Source of the DNA: Colwellia sp. BRX10-3
GTDB taxonomy: Bacteria > Pseudomonadota > Gammaproteobacteria > Enterobacterales > Alteromonadaceae
Length of the DNA: 64,000 nt
NCBI RefSeq assembly: GCF_014077505.1
Contig: NZ_JACGWA010000001.1
Span: 682,001 to 746,000 of the forward strand
Direction of reading: 5' to 3'
Both the position numbers and the translations under genes were made by a program. Below, piece by piece: positions 38,393-48,074 of the stretch (its first letter is position 1; each line of letters begins with the position of its first letter). A model generated the notes under the pieces. That model made no database searches. It was not told the DNA's origin and saw nothing but the letters and a program-made list of their open reading frames with translations.

Positions 38393-38845
38393 TTAAGCTT
38401 GAGCAATAACAACAACTTTAATTGTTGCATCTACATCGTTGTGCACGTGAATTACGATATCGAATTCACCTGTTTCACGAATGCTACCTAAAGGTAAACG
38501 TACTTCAGCTTTAACAACTTCAACACCAGCTTCAGTAATTGCATCAGCAATATCACGTGTACCAATTGAACCGAATAATTTACCTTCATCACCCGCTTTA
38601 GAAGCGATAGTGATTTCAGCTAATTCAGTTAATTTAGCAGCACGTGCTTCAGAAGCACTAAGTTGCTCAGCTAATTTTTTCTCTAAGTCAGCGCGACGAG
38701 CTTCAAAATGCTCAACGTTTGCTTTAGAGGCAAAAACAGCTTTGCCTTTTGGTAGTAAAAAGTTACGAGCGTAACCAGATTTAACTGTTACCTTGTCACC
38801 AAGGCCGCCTAATTTGGCGATTTTATCAAGAAGTATTACTTCCAT
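38393..38845 (-). CDS. rplI: 50S ribosomal protein L9
   Basis: A 150-residue protein beginning [17 protein letters not shown], the L9 N-terminal RNA-binding domain, with the long central helix (about 42-75) and the C-terminal domain. The ATG at 38845 has AAGGGG 8 nt upstream; a TTG 6 bp earlier is open but unlikely. L9 binds 23S rRNA domain V and helps keep the reading frame. Last gene of the rpsF-priB-rpsR-rplI operon. Confidence 0.97.
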   Translation of the reverse strand: MEVILLDKIAKLGGLGDKVTVKSGYARNFLLPKGKAVFASKANVEHFEARRADLEKKLAEQLSASEARAAKLTELAEITIASKAGDEGKLFGSIGTRDIADAITEAGVEVVKAEVRLPLGSIRETGEFDIVIHVHNDVDATIKVVVIAQA

Positions 38846-38865
38846 TTTCAAAACCCCTTATTAGG

Positions 38866-39093
38866 TTACTTATGTAAATCAGTATATGGTAATAATGCTA
38901 AGTAACGAGCACGCTTGATCGCACGACCAAGTTGACGTTGATATTTAGCACTTGTACCAGTAATACGGCTAGGAACAATTTTACCACTTTCAGTGATATA
39001 GTTTCTTAGTACAGCTGTATCTTTATAATCGATTGCAACAGCACCTTCTGCCGAAAAACGGCAGAACTTACGACGTCTAAAAAAACGAGACAT
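38866..39093 (-). CDS. rpsR: 30S ribosomal protein S18
   Basis: A 75-residue protein, the same size as E. coli S18. [12 protein letters not shown] at the N-terminus and [20 protein letters not shown] are nearly invariant. It binds the 30S platform as a heterodimer with S6, whose gene lies two upstream in the same operon. Confidence 0.98.
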   Translation of the reverse strand: MSRFFRRRKFCRFSAEGAVAIDYKDTAVLRNYITESGKIVPSRITGTSAKYQRQLGRAIKRARYLALLPYTDLHK

Positions 39094-39158
39094 GGATTTC
39101 TCCTAATATGGCTTACTTTATTCAGGTGAAAATCACCGTTAAATATGTATAGCCTAAA

Positions 39159-39473
39159 TTAAATCATTTCAATTTGTTGGGCATGTAACACTAAAAGCGG
39201 ATTTCCGTTTCTAGATTCATGACGGTTTATAAAACCAGTCACTCTAACATTACAGCCTTCAATTAAATCACGAGTTAAGTGTTGTGACACTTTGCCGGTT
39301 GCAACAACTTGTATCCGAACAAACGCTTGCCTGTTCATGCCTGCTTCATTTTGTATGGACTTGTGGTCCATTGAAAACTGACAGTGCTGAATACCCGCTG
39401 GGCTAGTTGACGTTTTAGGTGGTTTTACCACATGTCCGGTCAATACTAAGCAATTCTCTTGGCTACTATTCAT
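39159..39473 (-). CDS. priB: Primosomal replication protein N (PriB)
   Basis: A 104-residue single OB-fold protein, matching E. coli PriB length. GHVVKPPKTSTSPAGIQHC and FVRIQVVATG are family segments. It binds single-stranded DNA and assists PriA in restarting stalled replication forks. Its place between rpsF and rpsR is conserved and supports the call. Confidence 0.93.
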   Translation of the reverse strand: MNSSQENCLVLTGHVVKPPKTSTSPAGIQHCQFSMDHKSIQNEAGMNRQAFVRIQVVATGKVSQHLTRDLIEGCNVRVTGFINRHESRNGNPLLVLHAQQIEMI

Positions 39474-39508
39474 AAGAAGTCATAGACAGAGAGTTGGTCA
39501 CAGGTTAC

Positions 39509-39955
39509 TTATTCTTCGCTCGCAGCTTCTTCTGCTTTAGGTGCTTCAGCAACTGGTGCTTCAACATCTGATGCTTCAGTAGCTGGTGCGTCAGTAACCT
39601 CTTTCTTCACTTCGCGACGCTCATCACGACGGTCTTCTTTAGCAACAGCCATAGCTGAAGCTTCAGTAACCGCGTCTTTAGTGCGCATGATCATGTTACG
39701 TATAACAACATCGTTATAACGGAAAGAAGTTTCTAATTCATCAATAGCTGCTTGTGGCGCTTCAATGTTAATTAAAACATAGTGTGCTTTGTGCAATTTA
39801 TTGATTGGGTAAGCTAATTGGCGACGGCCCCAGTCTTCAAGACGGTGGATTTTGCCTTCAGCATTAGTGACGATGTCACTGTAACGCTGAATCATAGCTG
39901 GTACTTGTTCACTCTGATCAGGGTGAACCATAAATACGATTTCGTAATGACGCAT
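39509..39955 (-). CDS. rpsF: 30S ribosomal protein S6
   Basis: A 148-residue protein. The first 100 residues match S6 ([32 protein letters not shown]). The C-terminal tail of about 45 residues is an acidic, Ala/Glu/Pro-rich extension ending EEAASEE; E. coli S6 also has an acidic tail, extended by RimK with glutamate. First gene of the operon, with a predicted S6:S18 leader just upstream. Confidence 0.97.
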   Translation of the reverse strand: MRHYEIVFMVHPDQSEQVPAMIQRYSDIVTNAEGKIHRLEDWGRRQLAYPINKLHKAHYVLINIEAPQAAIDELETSFRYNDVVIRNMIMRTKDAVTEASAMAVAKEDRRDERREVKKEVTDAPATEASDVEAPVAEAPKAEEAASEE

Positions 39956-39957
39956 TA

Positions 39958-40012
39958 CGAGCTCCTTACGGTTGTAGCCTCATTGTCTGGCTCAGCCAAC
40001 ACCAGTTGAGGC
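39958..40012 (-). promoter_or_regulatory. Probable S6:S18-binding mRNA leader of rpsF
   Basis: On the minus strand the rpsF leader folds with an outer stem GCCTCA / TGAGGC (40012-40007 with 39982-39977) and an inner stem CTGG / CCAG (40005-40002 with 39990-39987), followed by TACAACCGTAAGGAG just before the ATG. A stem-bulge with a conserved CCG just before the start is how the S6:S18 complex represses its own operon in bacteria; the match is by eye. Confidence 0.55.
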
Positions 40013-40047
40013 AAGGAACAAAAGTTCAGGCTGAATTAAGGACGCGT

Positions 40048-40076
40048 ATTGTAGGGAAAATAAGCAAAAAAGGCAA
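40048..40076 (-). promoter_or_regulatory. Candidate promoter of the rpsF operon
   Basis: On the minus strand: TTGCCT, a 17-bp spacer, TACAAT, placing the transcript start near 40041 and the S6:S18-like leader within the first 85 nt. The remaining stretch 40077-40309 toward rlmB holds no gene; it contains a 10-bp inverted repeat (40255-40264 with 40280-40289) that lacks a T-run. Confidence 0.6.
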
Positions 40077-40309
40077 GAAGATGCTTCATATAGTTTATTT
40101 GTTCAATTTTAAACTTAGTATTCATTCACTTAGCAGGGTTTTGGCACTCATCTGAATAGGCTAAAATCCGCTGAATTTCGATGGTTGAGTGGCTTATCCA
40201 TTAACTAAGAACAATTAAAGACTGTATTTGAAAATACATATATAAGATAAGTTTCAGCTGAATTCTCCAAATGAAGACAAATTCAGCTGCAGATATATAT
40301 AACGGTTAG

Positions 40310-41068
40310 TTAAACCACTAGCCGTTGGCGTACGATTTCAAATAAACAGATACCGGTTGCCACAGATACGTTTAAACTTGAAACACTACCAGCCATAGGT
40401 AATTTAACTAATTGGTCGCAATTTTCGCGTGTTAAACGGCGCATACCTTTTCCTTCAGCGCCCATTACCAATGCCATTGGGCCAGCTAATTTTACATCGT
40501 AAAGACAAGTATCTGTTTCTCCCGCCGTACCAATAATCCATACGCCCATTTGTTGCAAGGCTTTCATGGTTCTTGATAAATTGGTTACTTGCACTAATGG
40601 CACACTTTCGGCGGCGCCAACAGCAACTTTACGCACGGTTGCGGTTAAACGAGCAGCGTTATCTTTGGGCACTATAATCGCTTGCACACCGGCAGCATCG
40701 GCGTTACGCAGACATGCTCCTAAGTTATGCGGGTCAGTAACACCATCTAATATCAATAAAAATGGCGCTTGTTTTTTACGTTCGGCTTCAGCAAGAATAT
40801 CTTCTAAATCGGCTTCAGTGAAAACCTTACCAGGTTTAACTCGAGCCACAACACCTTGATGCTGATCACCTTCACTTTTATCATCCAATACTTTGCGGCT
40901 CGCCATTTGTGCAGGGATACCGTATTGTTGCGCTAAGTTAATAATTGGCATTAAACGGTCGTCTTCACGACCTTTCAATAGCCACAATTCGATAAATCTT
41001 TCAGGTGCGTGCTCAATCAGGGCTTTTACTGCGTGGATACCAAATACTAATTCTTCTTGCTTTGCCAT
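40310..41068 (-). CDS. rlmB: 23S rRNA (guanosine-2251-2'-O)-methyltransferase RlmB
   Basis: A 252-residue SPOUT methyltransferase (E. coli 243). The N-terminal substrate-binding domain ([17 protein letters not shown]) is followed by the knotted catalytic domain with motifs [16 protein letters not shown] (about 120-135), [12 protein letters not shown] (about 202-213) and [14 protein letters not shown] (about 224-237). It methylates G2251 in the peptidyl-transferase P loop using S-adenosylmethionine. It lies downstream of rnr, as in E. coli. Confidence 0.96.
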   Translation of the reverse strand: MAKQEELVFGIHAVKALIEHAPERFIELWLLKGREDDRLMPIINLAQQYGIPAQMASRKVLDDKSEGDQHQGVVARVKPGKVFTEADLEDILAEAERKKQAPFLLILDGVTDPHNLGACLRNADAAGVQAIIVPKDNAARLTATVRKVAVGAAESVPLVQVTNLSRTMKALQQMGVWIIGTAGETDTCLYDVKLAGPMALVMGAEGKGMRRLTRENCDQLVKLPMAGSVSSLNVSVATGICLFEIVRQRLVV

Positions 41069-41266
41069 AAAATTATTTTCTTTCTCTATTAAATCAGTTA
41101 ATTATGAGACATTAGGACTGTGATACCTTCATCCTAAATCTATTAATCGTCAGCCAGTTAAGCTTTTACTTTGTGAGAAGTTTTATTTCTTTCTCATTTA
41201 ATCAATCACTTTAAAAGTAAGTTTGCATTGTATTTTTAGCACAACAGCCAACTAAAGCTTTATTAG

Positions 41267-43732
41267 TTAATCATCTGTTTTTCGGGCATTTTTACCCGGG
41301 CGTTTTTTTCTTGCCTTGCGCTTTTTCGCTTTAGTGGTCGTTTTATCGCTAGCTTTTTCGGCAGTTTTAACAGGCTTTTTACTTGGCTTAGCTTTTTCAT
41401 CAAAACTAGCTTTTGCGTCTTGTGAGGCTGACTTTCCAGCGCTACGCTTACCGCGTTTATGTTTATCTGAGCTTTTGCTTTTTGCCTGTGGTTTAGCACG
41501 TTTTATAACGGCATTTGCACCGGCCAATGCTAAATCAATTTTTTTCTCGTCAAGATTAACGGCGGCCACTTGTACTTCTACCGTATCGCCAATGTGATAC
41601 TTAGCGCCGGTATTTTCACCTGTTAAACACATGCGTACATCATCAAAGTGATAATAGTCATGACCTAACGAGGTTATATGCACTAAACCTTCGATGTGTA
41701 AGTCGGCTAAACGCACAAATAAACCAAAGTTGGTCACGGTTGATATGACACCCGTAAATGTATCACCAACATGATCTTGCATATATTCACATTTCAGCCA
41801 ATCTGAGACATCACGCGTGGCATCGTCAGCACGACGTTCAGTCATAGAACAATGTTCGCCAAGTTCTATTACCGCTTCAGGTGTATAGCTATGCGCGCCA
41901 GCATTGGCTTGATCTTTAGCTTGCTCATTTAAAATCGCTTTAATAACACGATGCACCACTAAATCGGGGTAACGACGTATTGGCGAAGTAAAATGGCTAT
42001 ATGATGGTAATGCTAAACCAAAGTGACCAATGTTGTCGCTTTGATAAACCGCTTGGCGCATTGAACGCAATAGCATGGTTTGAATAAGCTCTTGATCAGG
42101 ACGGCCAGCAATTTTTTCTAAAATATGGCAATAGTCTTTCGGCTCAGGTTGTGCTTTACGCTCACCCATAGAAGATAAGTCAAGCCCAAGCTCGTTGACG
42201 TAGCTGATAAAATTATTATATTTATCTTCGCTAGGCTTATCATGTACACGGAATAAACCGGGCTTTTTATGTTTTTCAATAAACTCTGCCGTGGCGACGT
42301 TGGCTAAAATCATACATTCTTCAATGATTTTATGTGCGTCGTTACGCACCATTGCCACGATAGATTCTATTTTTCTGTCGCTGTTAAAAAGAAACTGCGA
42401 CTCAGTCGTTTCAAAGGCAATGGCACCGCGTTTTGTTCGAGCGGCGCTTAACACGTGATACATGGCATTTAAGTTTTCTAAATCAGGTATCAGTGCTTGA
42501 TATTGTGTGCGTAATTCTGCACGGAAGTCTTCGTCTTTTTGCTCAGGATTTACGCCTAAAATAGTCGCCACTTTACTGTACGTAAAACGCGCTTTAGAGC
42601 GCATTACCGCTGGATAAAATTTAGCCTCAGAGAGTTCTCCCGATGCGCTAATACTCATTTCACAAACCATACACAGTCTGTCAACATCTGGATTTAATGA
42701 ACACAGCCCATTGGAAAGCTTTTCCGGTAACATGGGAATAACTTGACTAGGAAAATAAACTGAATTACCACGAGAGATTGCTTCTTCATCTAATGCGGTT
42801 TTATCACGCACATAGTAACTAACATCAGCTATTGCCACCCATAACGTCCAACCACCATCGGGATTAGGTTTACAATAAACCGCATCATCAAAATCTCGTG
42901 CATCTTCACCATCAATGGTAACTAAGGGTAAATCTCGAAGATCAACTCTAGGTGCTTTTGCAGACTCTTCAACTTCATCAGCAATACCGCTAACTTCGGC
43001 AATAACTTCTGACGAAAATTGATTGGGAAGATCATGCTCACGCAAGGCAATTTCGATTTCCATACCGGGCGCCATATGCTCACCGAGTACTTCAACTACT
43101 TCACCAACCGCATTTGAACGCTTTGTTGGCCTTTGAATAATGTTAACTACCACGACTTCGCCATGGCGAGCGCCTAATTTTTTATCTGGTTGAATGACAA
43201 TTTCTTGTTGAATGCGGGCATCATCTGGCACAACACAGGCGATATGATGATCGACATAAAAACGACCAACAACACCAGCGGTGCGTGGCTTTATAACATC
43301 GAGTATTTTTACTTCTTTACGACCTTTGCGGTCTGTGCGATCCAATAATATTGCTTCTGCAATATCGCCATGGATAACACGTTTCATTTCATAAGAAGAA
43401 ATATAAAAATCTTTATCGCCATTATCTGGAGAGAAAAAGCCAAAACCATCACGATGACCAATAACTTTACCCGTTAAGACATCACTACGGTTTGCTATGG
43501 CATATTGCTTAAATTTATTAAAAACAATTTGTCCGCTATTTTCCATGGCGCGCAAACGATGCTTCATGCCCACTATCATATCGTCATCAGTGTATTGCAA
43601 TTGATTAACAAGGGATTTAAAGGTGGGTGGGATGTTTGATTTTTCGATTAGCGACAATAGCATTTCACGACTCGCTACTGGCTTGTCATATTTGTCAGCT
43701 TCGCGCTGTTTGTGTGGGTCTTTTTCGGTCAC
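41267..43732 (-). CDS. rnr: Ribonuclease R
   Basis: An 821-residue 3'-5' exoribonuclease (813 in E. coli). Order: N-terminal helix-turn-helix-like region (about 20-85), two cold-shock domains (about 85-245), RNB catalytic domain with DGEDARDFDDAVYC (about 273-286, the metal-binding aspartates), an S1 domain (about 645-730) and a Lys/Arg/Ala-rich tail of about 90 residues. It degrades structured RNA and, with tmRNA, faulty mRNA, and is important at low temperature. rnr-rlmB order is conserved. Confidence 0.97.
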   Translation of the reverse strand: MTEKDPHKQREADKYDKPVASREMLLSLIEKSNIPPTFKSLVNQLQYTDDDMIVGMKHRLRAMENSGQIVFNKFKQYAIANRSDVLTGKVIGHRDGFGFFSPDNGDKDFYISSYEMKRVIHGDIAEAILLDRTDRKGRKEVKILDVIKPRTAGVVGRFYVDHHIACVVPDDARIQQEIVIQPDKKLGARHGEVVVVNIIQRPTKRSNAVGEVVEVLGEHMAPGMEIEIALREHDLPNQFSSEVIAEVSGIADEVEESAKAPRVDLRDLPLVTIDGEDARDFDDAVYCKPNPDGGWTLWVAIADVSYYVRDKTALDEEAISRGNSVYFPSQVIPMLPEKLSNGLCSLNPDVDRLCMVCEMSISASGELSEAKFYPAVMRSKARFTYSKVATILGVNPEQKDEDFRAELRTQYQALIPDLENLNAMYHVLSAARTKRGAIAFETTESQFLFNSDRKIESIVAMVRNDAHKIIEECMILANVATAEFIEKHKKPGLFRVHDKPSEDKYNNFISYVNELGLDLSSMGERKAQPEPKDYCHILEKIAGRPDQELIQTMLLRSMRQAVYQSDNIGHFGLALPSYSHFTSPIRRYPDLVVHRVIKAILNEQAKDQANAGAHSYTPEAVIELGEHCSMTERRADDATRDVSDWLKCEYMQDHVGDTFTGVISTVTNFGLFVRLADLHIEGLVHITSLGHDYYHFDDVRMCLTGENTGAKYHIGDTVEVQVAAVNLDEKKIDLALAGANAVIKRAKPQAKSKSSDKHKRGKRSAGKSASQDAKASFDEKAKPSKKPVKTAEKASDKTTTKAKKRKARKKRPGKNARKTDD

Positions 43733-43777
43733 ATTTATTCAATAATGGTTTTTTTTTAAGTATATCGCAGATTAGCT

Positions 43778-43816
43778 ATATACCCAAGCCACTTCAATAT
43801 GCAGGCTTGGGTATAT
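43778..43816. repeat. REP-like perfect inverted repeat between rnr and motX
   Basis: Two 13-bp perfect arms, ATATACCCAAGCC (43778-43790) and GGCTTGGGTATAT (43804-43816), flank a 13-base loop, ACTTCAATATGCA. From memory, sequences of the form TACCCAAG-n2-ACTTCAA-n-TGC are scattered between genes in Alteromonadales genomes; only this copy was found here. It has no T-run of terminator type immediately after it. Confidence 0.6.
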
Positions 43817-43903
43817 TTAAGTGATATAGGTATTCAATAAGCAAGATAAAAACCGAAAACCTTAACAAAGCTAAGCTTTGTAACTATTTGTCAACTGAGG
43901 CGG

Positions 43904-44521
43904 TTAATACTTTCCGCTAATGGCGGCATTAACTACTCGTTCGGGCATTTTTTGCGCTAGTTTTGCTAAATGCTGAGCGATAATTTTATGCTCTTTTTTA
44001 TCATCAGTAACTGATTGATGCAATTGCATGTATAACTGAGGGAAGTCCAATGGGCTACCATGACCAGCTAAATACATATCGGCTAACCTAAGCTGTGCTT
44101 TTAAGTTATGCAATGCTGCCGACTCTTTTAGAAAAATAATGGCTTGGTTTATATCGACTTGAACAAATTTTCCAACATGATAATAACGACCCATTTGCTC
44201 TAAAGCTTCTGATAAACCCTGATCGGCTGACGCTTGCATATAATGTAAACCTAAAGCCACATCTTTTTTCACACAAACACCATAGGCAAGCATATCGCCC
44301 CAAAGAAACTCATATGAAGGCATCTTAGATTTTACCGCCCGTGCTTCAATATCCTGCACCAACTGACAATCATCAATAACCACTTGACTTAAGTGCTTGT
44401 TTTCTTTTATTAAATCAAGTAATACGTTATCACTATAAATTTGTACAGCGGTCAATTCAGCAGCAGAAGCGCTAATAACATAGGTTATTGTAAATAAGAT
44501 AGCGATGAGTAGTTTTTGCAT
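43904..44521 (-). CDS. motX: Sodium-driven flagellar motor protein MotX
   Basis: A 205-residue exported protein with signal peptide (LLIAILFTITYVISASA) and Sel1-type repeats (about 70-160; YMQASADQGLSEALEQMGRYY). It matches MotX of Vibrio and Shewanella in length, in the motif DCQLVQDIEARA and in linkage to rnr and rlmB, as in Vibrio cholerae. MotX with MotY forms the T-ring that holds PomAB stators around a polar flagellum. The ATG at 44521 has AGAGG 4 nt upstream and is preferred to a GTG 15 bp earlier. Confidence 0.9.
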   Translation of the reverse strand: MQKLLIAILFTITYVISASAAELTAVQIYSDNVLLDLIKENKHLSQVVIDDCQLVQDIEARAVKSKMPSYEFLWGDMLAYGVCVKKDVALGLHYMQASADQGLSEALEQMGRYYHVGKFVQVDINQAIIFLKESAALHNLKAQLRLADMYLAGHGSPLDFPQLYMQLHQSVTDDKKEHKIIAQHLAKLAQKMPERVVNAAISGKY

Positions 44522-44793
44522 AATGCCTCTTTGCACTTGGATGTAATTCTAGTGACGTCATTGTTTATATCGACAGGTACCATAAATAACTTAGCAAATT
44601 GCGCATAGTAATTTATTGACACATGCAGCCAAATTACTTTTAATCATTCAACATGATTAACTTTAAGCAAATATAATACCAATGAAAGCTAATATCTTCA
44701 GCGTTAGTCAAATTGTTGCATAGGTTTTCTTAGCTTGCACTCTACAGAATAAAATATAACAATAGTAAAATCTGAGTAGTCAAGGCGTGTTAA

Positions 44794-45816
44794 ATGTCGC
44801 AAATTCATCAGTTAATTGAAAATTCAAAAGTAAACGAAAGCATTGCCCGTAAATTATTCGAAATTGAAACAGAAGTACTGGCTTGTCAATCAAGTGAGGA
44901 ACTGCTGCAGCGTTTACTTGGGCTAATTCAAACTAAGTTTCAATTGTCTGGCATTTCGTTATTACTTGCCGAACCTACGCCTTTAAGCTATTTAATTAAT
45001 GGTAATTTACAATCTAATTGGCATCAAAAAAATACTACGCAAATTTCTGCTGAAAAATTAGCGCTGTTGCACGTAGACAAAAAACCTATGTTAACCAATC
45101 AGCTTAAGCAGTTGGATAACATCGTGCCCAAATCATTACTCACGGGTGCAAAATCAGCTGCGTTAACGCCTTTATCATTAGAAGGTAAATTATTTGGTAG
45201 CTTATTATTTACCGATAAAGCCTCTGCTAGATTTCATCAGGATTTAGGCACTTTTCATTTAGAACAACTCGCGGTCAAGGTTAGCCTTTGCTTATCGAAT
45301 GTATTAATTCGAGAACAGCTTCAATATATGGCGCACTATGATCGTTTAACGGGTGTAGCTAACCGACGTCTGATGGAAGTTTGTATTGGTGAGGAGCTTA
45401 TTCGCCAACGCCGCTACGGTGTACCTTTTTCAGTTCTGTTTATCGATTGCAATAAATTTAAAGCCATAAATGATACCTATGGCCATGACTGCGGTGACAA
45501 GGTACTAACTTATGTCGCGACTCAACTACAAGAATTAGTTCGCGAAAATGATAAATGTTTTCGCTACGCCGGTGACGAGTTTGTGGTGGTACTTGCCAGC
45601 CAAACCCTATTGGAGGCGGAACAAGCTAGTGACCGTTTATGTCAATTTTTTAATAATAATCCTATGCCTTATCAAAATATTCGTTTGCCAATAAGTATTA
45701 GCTGTGGTGCCGCGGCAAGCAGCGGCGAAGAAACTATGGACGAATTATTAAAAACTGCCGACAAAAACCTCTATGTTAATAAAAAGGCCAGTAATGGCAT
45801 GGTATTTAAACTATAA
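44794..45816 (+). CDS. Diguanylate cyclase with DUF484/GAF-like sensor region
   Basis: A 340-residue cytoplasmic protein with no membrane segment. The N-terminal half (about 1-165) resembles DUF484/GAF-like sensor domains (LEGKLFGSLLFTDKASARF, then LGTFHLEQLAVKV). The C-terminal GGDEF domain starts at YDRLTGVANRRLM and has active-site motif AGDEF (near 258-262), where Ala replaces the first Gly, a substitution known in active cyclases. An inhibitory I-site, REND, stands exactly five residues before it. It probably makes c-di-GMP under product inhibition. The signal sensed is unknown. It lies just upstream of a decayed HD-GYP fragment. Confidence 0.9.
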   Translation: MSQIHQLIENSKVNESIARKLFEIETEVLACQSSEELLQRLLGLIQTKFQLSGISLLLAEPTPLSYLINGNLQSNWHQKNTTQISAEKLALLHVDKKPMLTNQLKQLDNIVPKSLLTGAKSAALTPLSLEGKLFGSLLFTDKASARFHQDLGTFHLEQLAVKVSLCLSNVLIREQLQYMAHYDRLTGVANRRLMEVCIGEELIRQRRYGVPFSVLFIDCNKFKAINDTYGHDCGDKVLTYVATQLQELVRENDKCFRYAGDEFVVVLASQTLLEAEQASDRLCQFFNNNPMPYQNIRLPISISCGAAASSGEETMDELLKTADKNLYVNKKASNGMVFKL

Positions 45817-45841
45817 AAATAGCTTTTAAGTCAAAATAAAT

Positions 45842-46182
45842 TTCAGCCCAATTAGAGCATTTAGTATATTAAAAGGCTTAGCGCTTGATGACAAACTCAT
45901 GCCTAGGCTAGTAGATTTATTTATTAAATGTTTAGGACTATACCCTGTCGGCACATTGATTGAGCTTAATAGAAATCGCTTAGCAAAAGTTGAAAGCCGC
46001 AATCAAGACGACCCTATTAATCCAAAAGTACGTTGTTTTTATAATATAAAATATCATCGATATACCATGGCTAAAAATATTGATTTAGCTAAGGAAGCCG
46101 ATTTTATTATTCTAGGGGTAAAGCTAAAGACTTTGATGTCGACCACAATCGCATTATCGAGTTTTTATTGCAGGAAGGCTGA
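45842..46182 (+). pseudogene. Decayed C-terminal fragment of an HD-GYP c-di-GMP phosphodiesterase
   Basis: The first frame reads PIRAFSILKG, then LVDLFIKCLGLYPVGTLIEL and VRCFYNIKYHRYT, which is the conserved tail that follows the catalytic HD-GYP domain in DUF3391-type phosphodiesterases. Near 46119 the frame breaks: it continues as a meaningless tail to 46189, whereas the next frame gives AKDFDVDHNRIIEFLLQEG and a stop at 46182, the expected family ending. One base is missing there. No HD or GYP residues are present, since the upstream part is absent. An ATG at 45899 could still start a 96-residue frame, but it is very unlikely to be functional. Confidence 0.8.
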
Positions 46183-46373
46183 TAAGTGATAAAAACGCTA
46201 AGCTAGCAATGCATTCAATTGCCAGTGTATTCAATGAAAATATCACCATTTAAACTTAATTAAATTGAGCATAAAGCGCTACAATTTACCATGGTAATAT
46301 TACAAACTGGATTAATTTACTGAAACATTAATTTGCTCAATAAACTAATCCATTGCTTTAACTATTCTACTTT

Positions 46374-47783
46374 TTACTTTCTAAAGTCTACCATCGCTTG
46401 TGCTGCAAAGTAGGCATACATAGTGTAAATGGCCGTATTTACTTTTAGTGCTTCTGGTTCAACTTTGTCTAAAGTATCATTTTCAGTATGGTGATAGTCA
46501 AAGTAATTAGAGCCATCAGGTGCAAAGTCAATGCTTGGCATGCCAGCGTCACTTAATGCACTCATATCTGATTGCCCTTTAGCATTGTTCTCTGGTGCAA
46601 GTGCAACACCCATTGGGGCCAAATATTGCGCTAATTCACGAACTGCATTTAGCGATTGCGCGCCAACACCTGAGGTCATTTTATATATGCGCCCTATGCC
46701 GAAATCCCACTCAGCACCAATAACGTGTTTAGCCATATCATTTTTATGATCTTTAACGTATTGCTTCGCGCCCAATAAACCTACTTCTTCAGCAGCAAAT
46801 AGAATAACGCGAATGGTGCGTTTTGGACGTTTAGGTAATTGCCCAATGTGGTGCGCCGCAGCCATCACCATGCCAATACCTAAACCATCATCTAAAGCAC
46901 CTGTGCCAACATCCCAGCTATCTAAATGAGCACCTAAAGCGACAATTTCTTCTGGAAATTCACTTCCGGTAAATTCACCAATAACATTGGCCGACTTAGC
47001 CACAACTTCAGCGTTAGTTTTAGCGGTCATATTAAGATACATACTAACGTCTTTGCCACGCTTGAGTTGATTAACTAATAAATCAGCATCAGGGTTAGAT
47101 AAGGCGGCGGCTGGTATTTTACGCACGTCATCTTTGTATCGCATTACACCAGTGTGAGCTGTGCGATTATTGTCTGTGCCTACTGAACGCATCACAAGTG
47201 CTGAAGCGCCTTTTTGAGCAGCAACAACTGCGCCACCCACTCGCGTGCCTACTGCAGGTCCATATCCTTCACCATCAATATGACGTTCCATTTGATAAGA
47301 CACAAAGGCTATTTTGCCATTAAGACTATCATCTGGTGCTGCTTTTAAATCTGCAAACGTTTCAAAGTGAGCAATGTTAGCCGTTAAACCTTCTTTTGCT
47401 GTACCTATGCTTCCACCCAGGGCTAAAACTACGACATCATGGGGATAAGGCGCAACAATTTTTGCTTCTGCCTTGCCACGTAACCAATAGCTACCCGTGA
47501 CTTCTTCAGTCCATACTTTATCAAAGTCTAGGGCTTTCATTTTGTTAACTGCCCAAACAATTGATTTTTTATCACCTTGCGAGCCCATCAAACGATGACC
47601 CACTTCTGTGGTTAATGACTCAATTAATTGGTAGGATAAATCTGATTGCAATGCCGTGTTTTTCAACGCGTTTAATTGCGCTTGTTGCTCGGTGTTTAAT
47701 TGTTGTGCTGAAACAATAAAACTACAAACACTTAGCAGAGCTGCTATGCAGGTACCCGCAATAATTTTAGTTCTGGTGATCAT
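46374..47783 (-). CDS. Secreted M28-family zinc aminopeptidase
   Basis: A 469-residue exported peptidase. The ATG at 47783 has AAGGAA 5-7 nt upstream and starts a signal peptide (about 1-26, ending SFIVSAQQ). A PA-like insert domain (about 120-240) is followed by the M28 metal site: GAHLDSWDVGTGALDDG (about 282-298, His and Asp), FAAEEVGLLG (about 329-338, catalytic Glu pair) and the late His in FDYHHTENDT. It resembles plasma glutamate carboxypeptidase-type enzymes acting on dipeptides or N-terminal residues. It is probably periplasmic or secreted, for peptide use. It is a single-gene unit. Confidence 0.9.
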   Translation of the reverse strand: MITRTKIIAGTCIAALLSVCSFIVSAQQLNTEQQAQLNALKNTALQSDLSYQLIESLTTEVGHRLMGSQGDKKSIVWAVNKMKALDFDKVWTEEVTGSYWLRGKAEAKIVAPYPHDVVVLALGGSIGTAKEGLTANIAHFETFADLKAAPDDSLNGKIAFVSYQMERHIDGEGYGPAVGTRVGGAVVAAQKGASALVMRSVGTDNNRTAHTGVMRYKDDVRKIPAAALSNPDADLLVNQLKRGKDVSMYLNMTAKTNAEVVAKSANVIGEFTGSEFPEEIVALGAHLDSWDVGTGALDDGLGIGMVMAAAHHIGQLPKRPKRTIRVILFAAEEVGLLGAKQYVKDHKNDMAKHVIGAEWDFGIGRIYKMTSGVGAQSLNAVRELAQYLAPMGVALAPENNAKGQSDMSALSDAGMPSIDFAPDGSNYFDYHHTENDTLDKVEPEALKVNTAIYTMYAYFAAQAMVDFRK

Positions 47784-48032
47784 GTTTTTCCTTAAATCGA
47801 TTATTTTCATTCATTTTGCCATTGTGGTTAAGTATCTATAAAAGGTAATTAACTTGCAATAATTTCCCCTCAGTCAGTTAATATCACTAATAACAAATAC
47901 TGAGTAACTGTAAAGATATAGTGCCCGTTAAAAGCGCAACAATAATATTGCTAGCGTTTAAGCGACAATTTCTTCCTATACCCGCTAGTAATTACTTTTA
48001 TAAACTTTTTTTAATCAGCTGGAGCGATCAAA

Positions 48033-48055
48033 AAAGCCGACATCAAGTCGGCTTT
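48033..48055 (-). terminator. Terminator of erpA
   Basis: A 9-bp stem, AAAGCCGAC / GTCGGCTTT with loop ATCAA, 19 bp past the erpA stop and followed by T-rich sequence on the minus strand. Confidence 0.82.
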
Positions 48056-48074
48056 CATTTACTAACGATGTAGA

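Noticed and set aside
40255-40289. A 10-bp inverted repeat, CAGCTGAATT/AATTCAGCTG, after rlmB.
   Set aside because: The loop is 15 bases and no T-run follows on the minus strand, so it was not called a terminator.
44672-44685. ATAATACCAATG, which recalls another dispersed intergenic repeat of Alteromonadales.
   Set aside because: Only a short match and no inverted partner was found.
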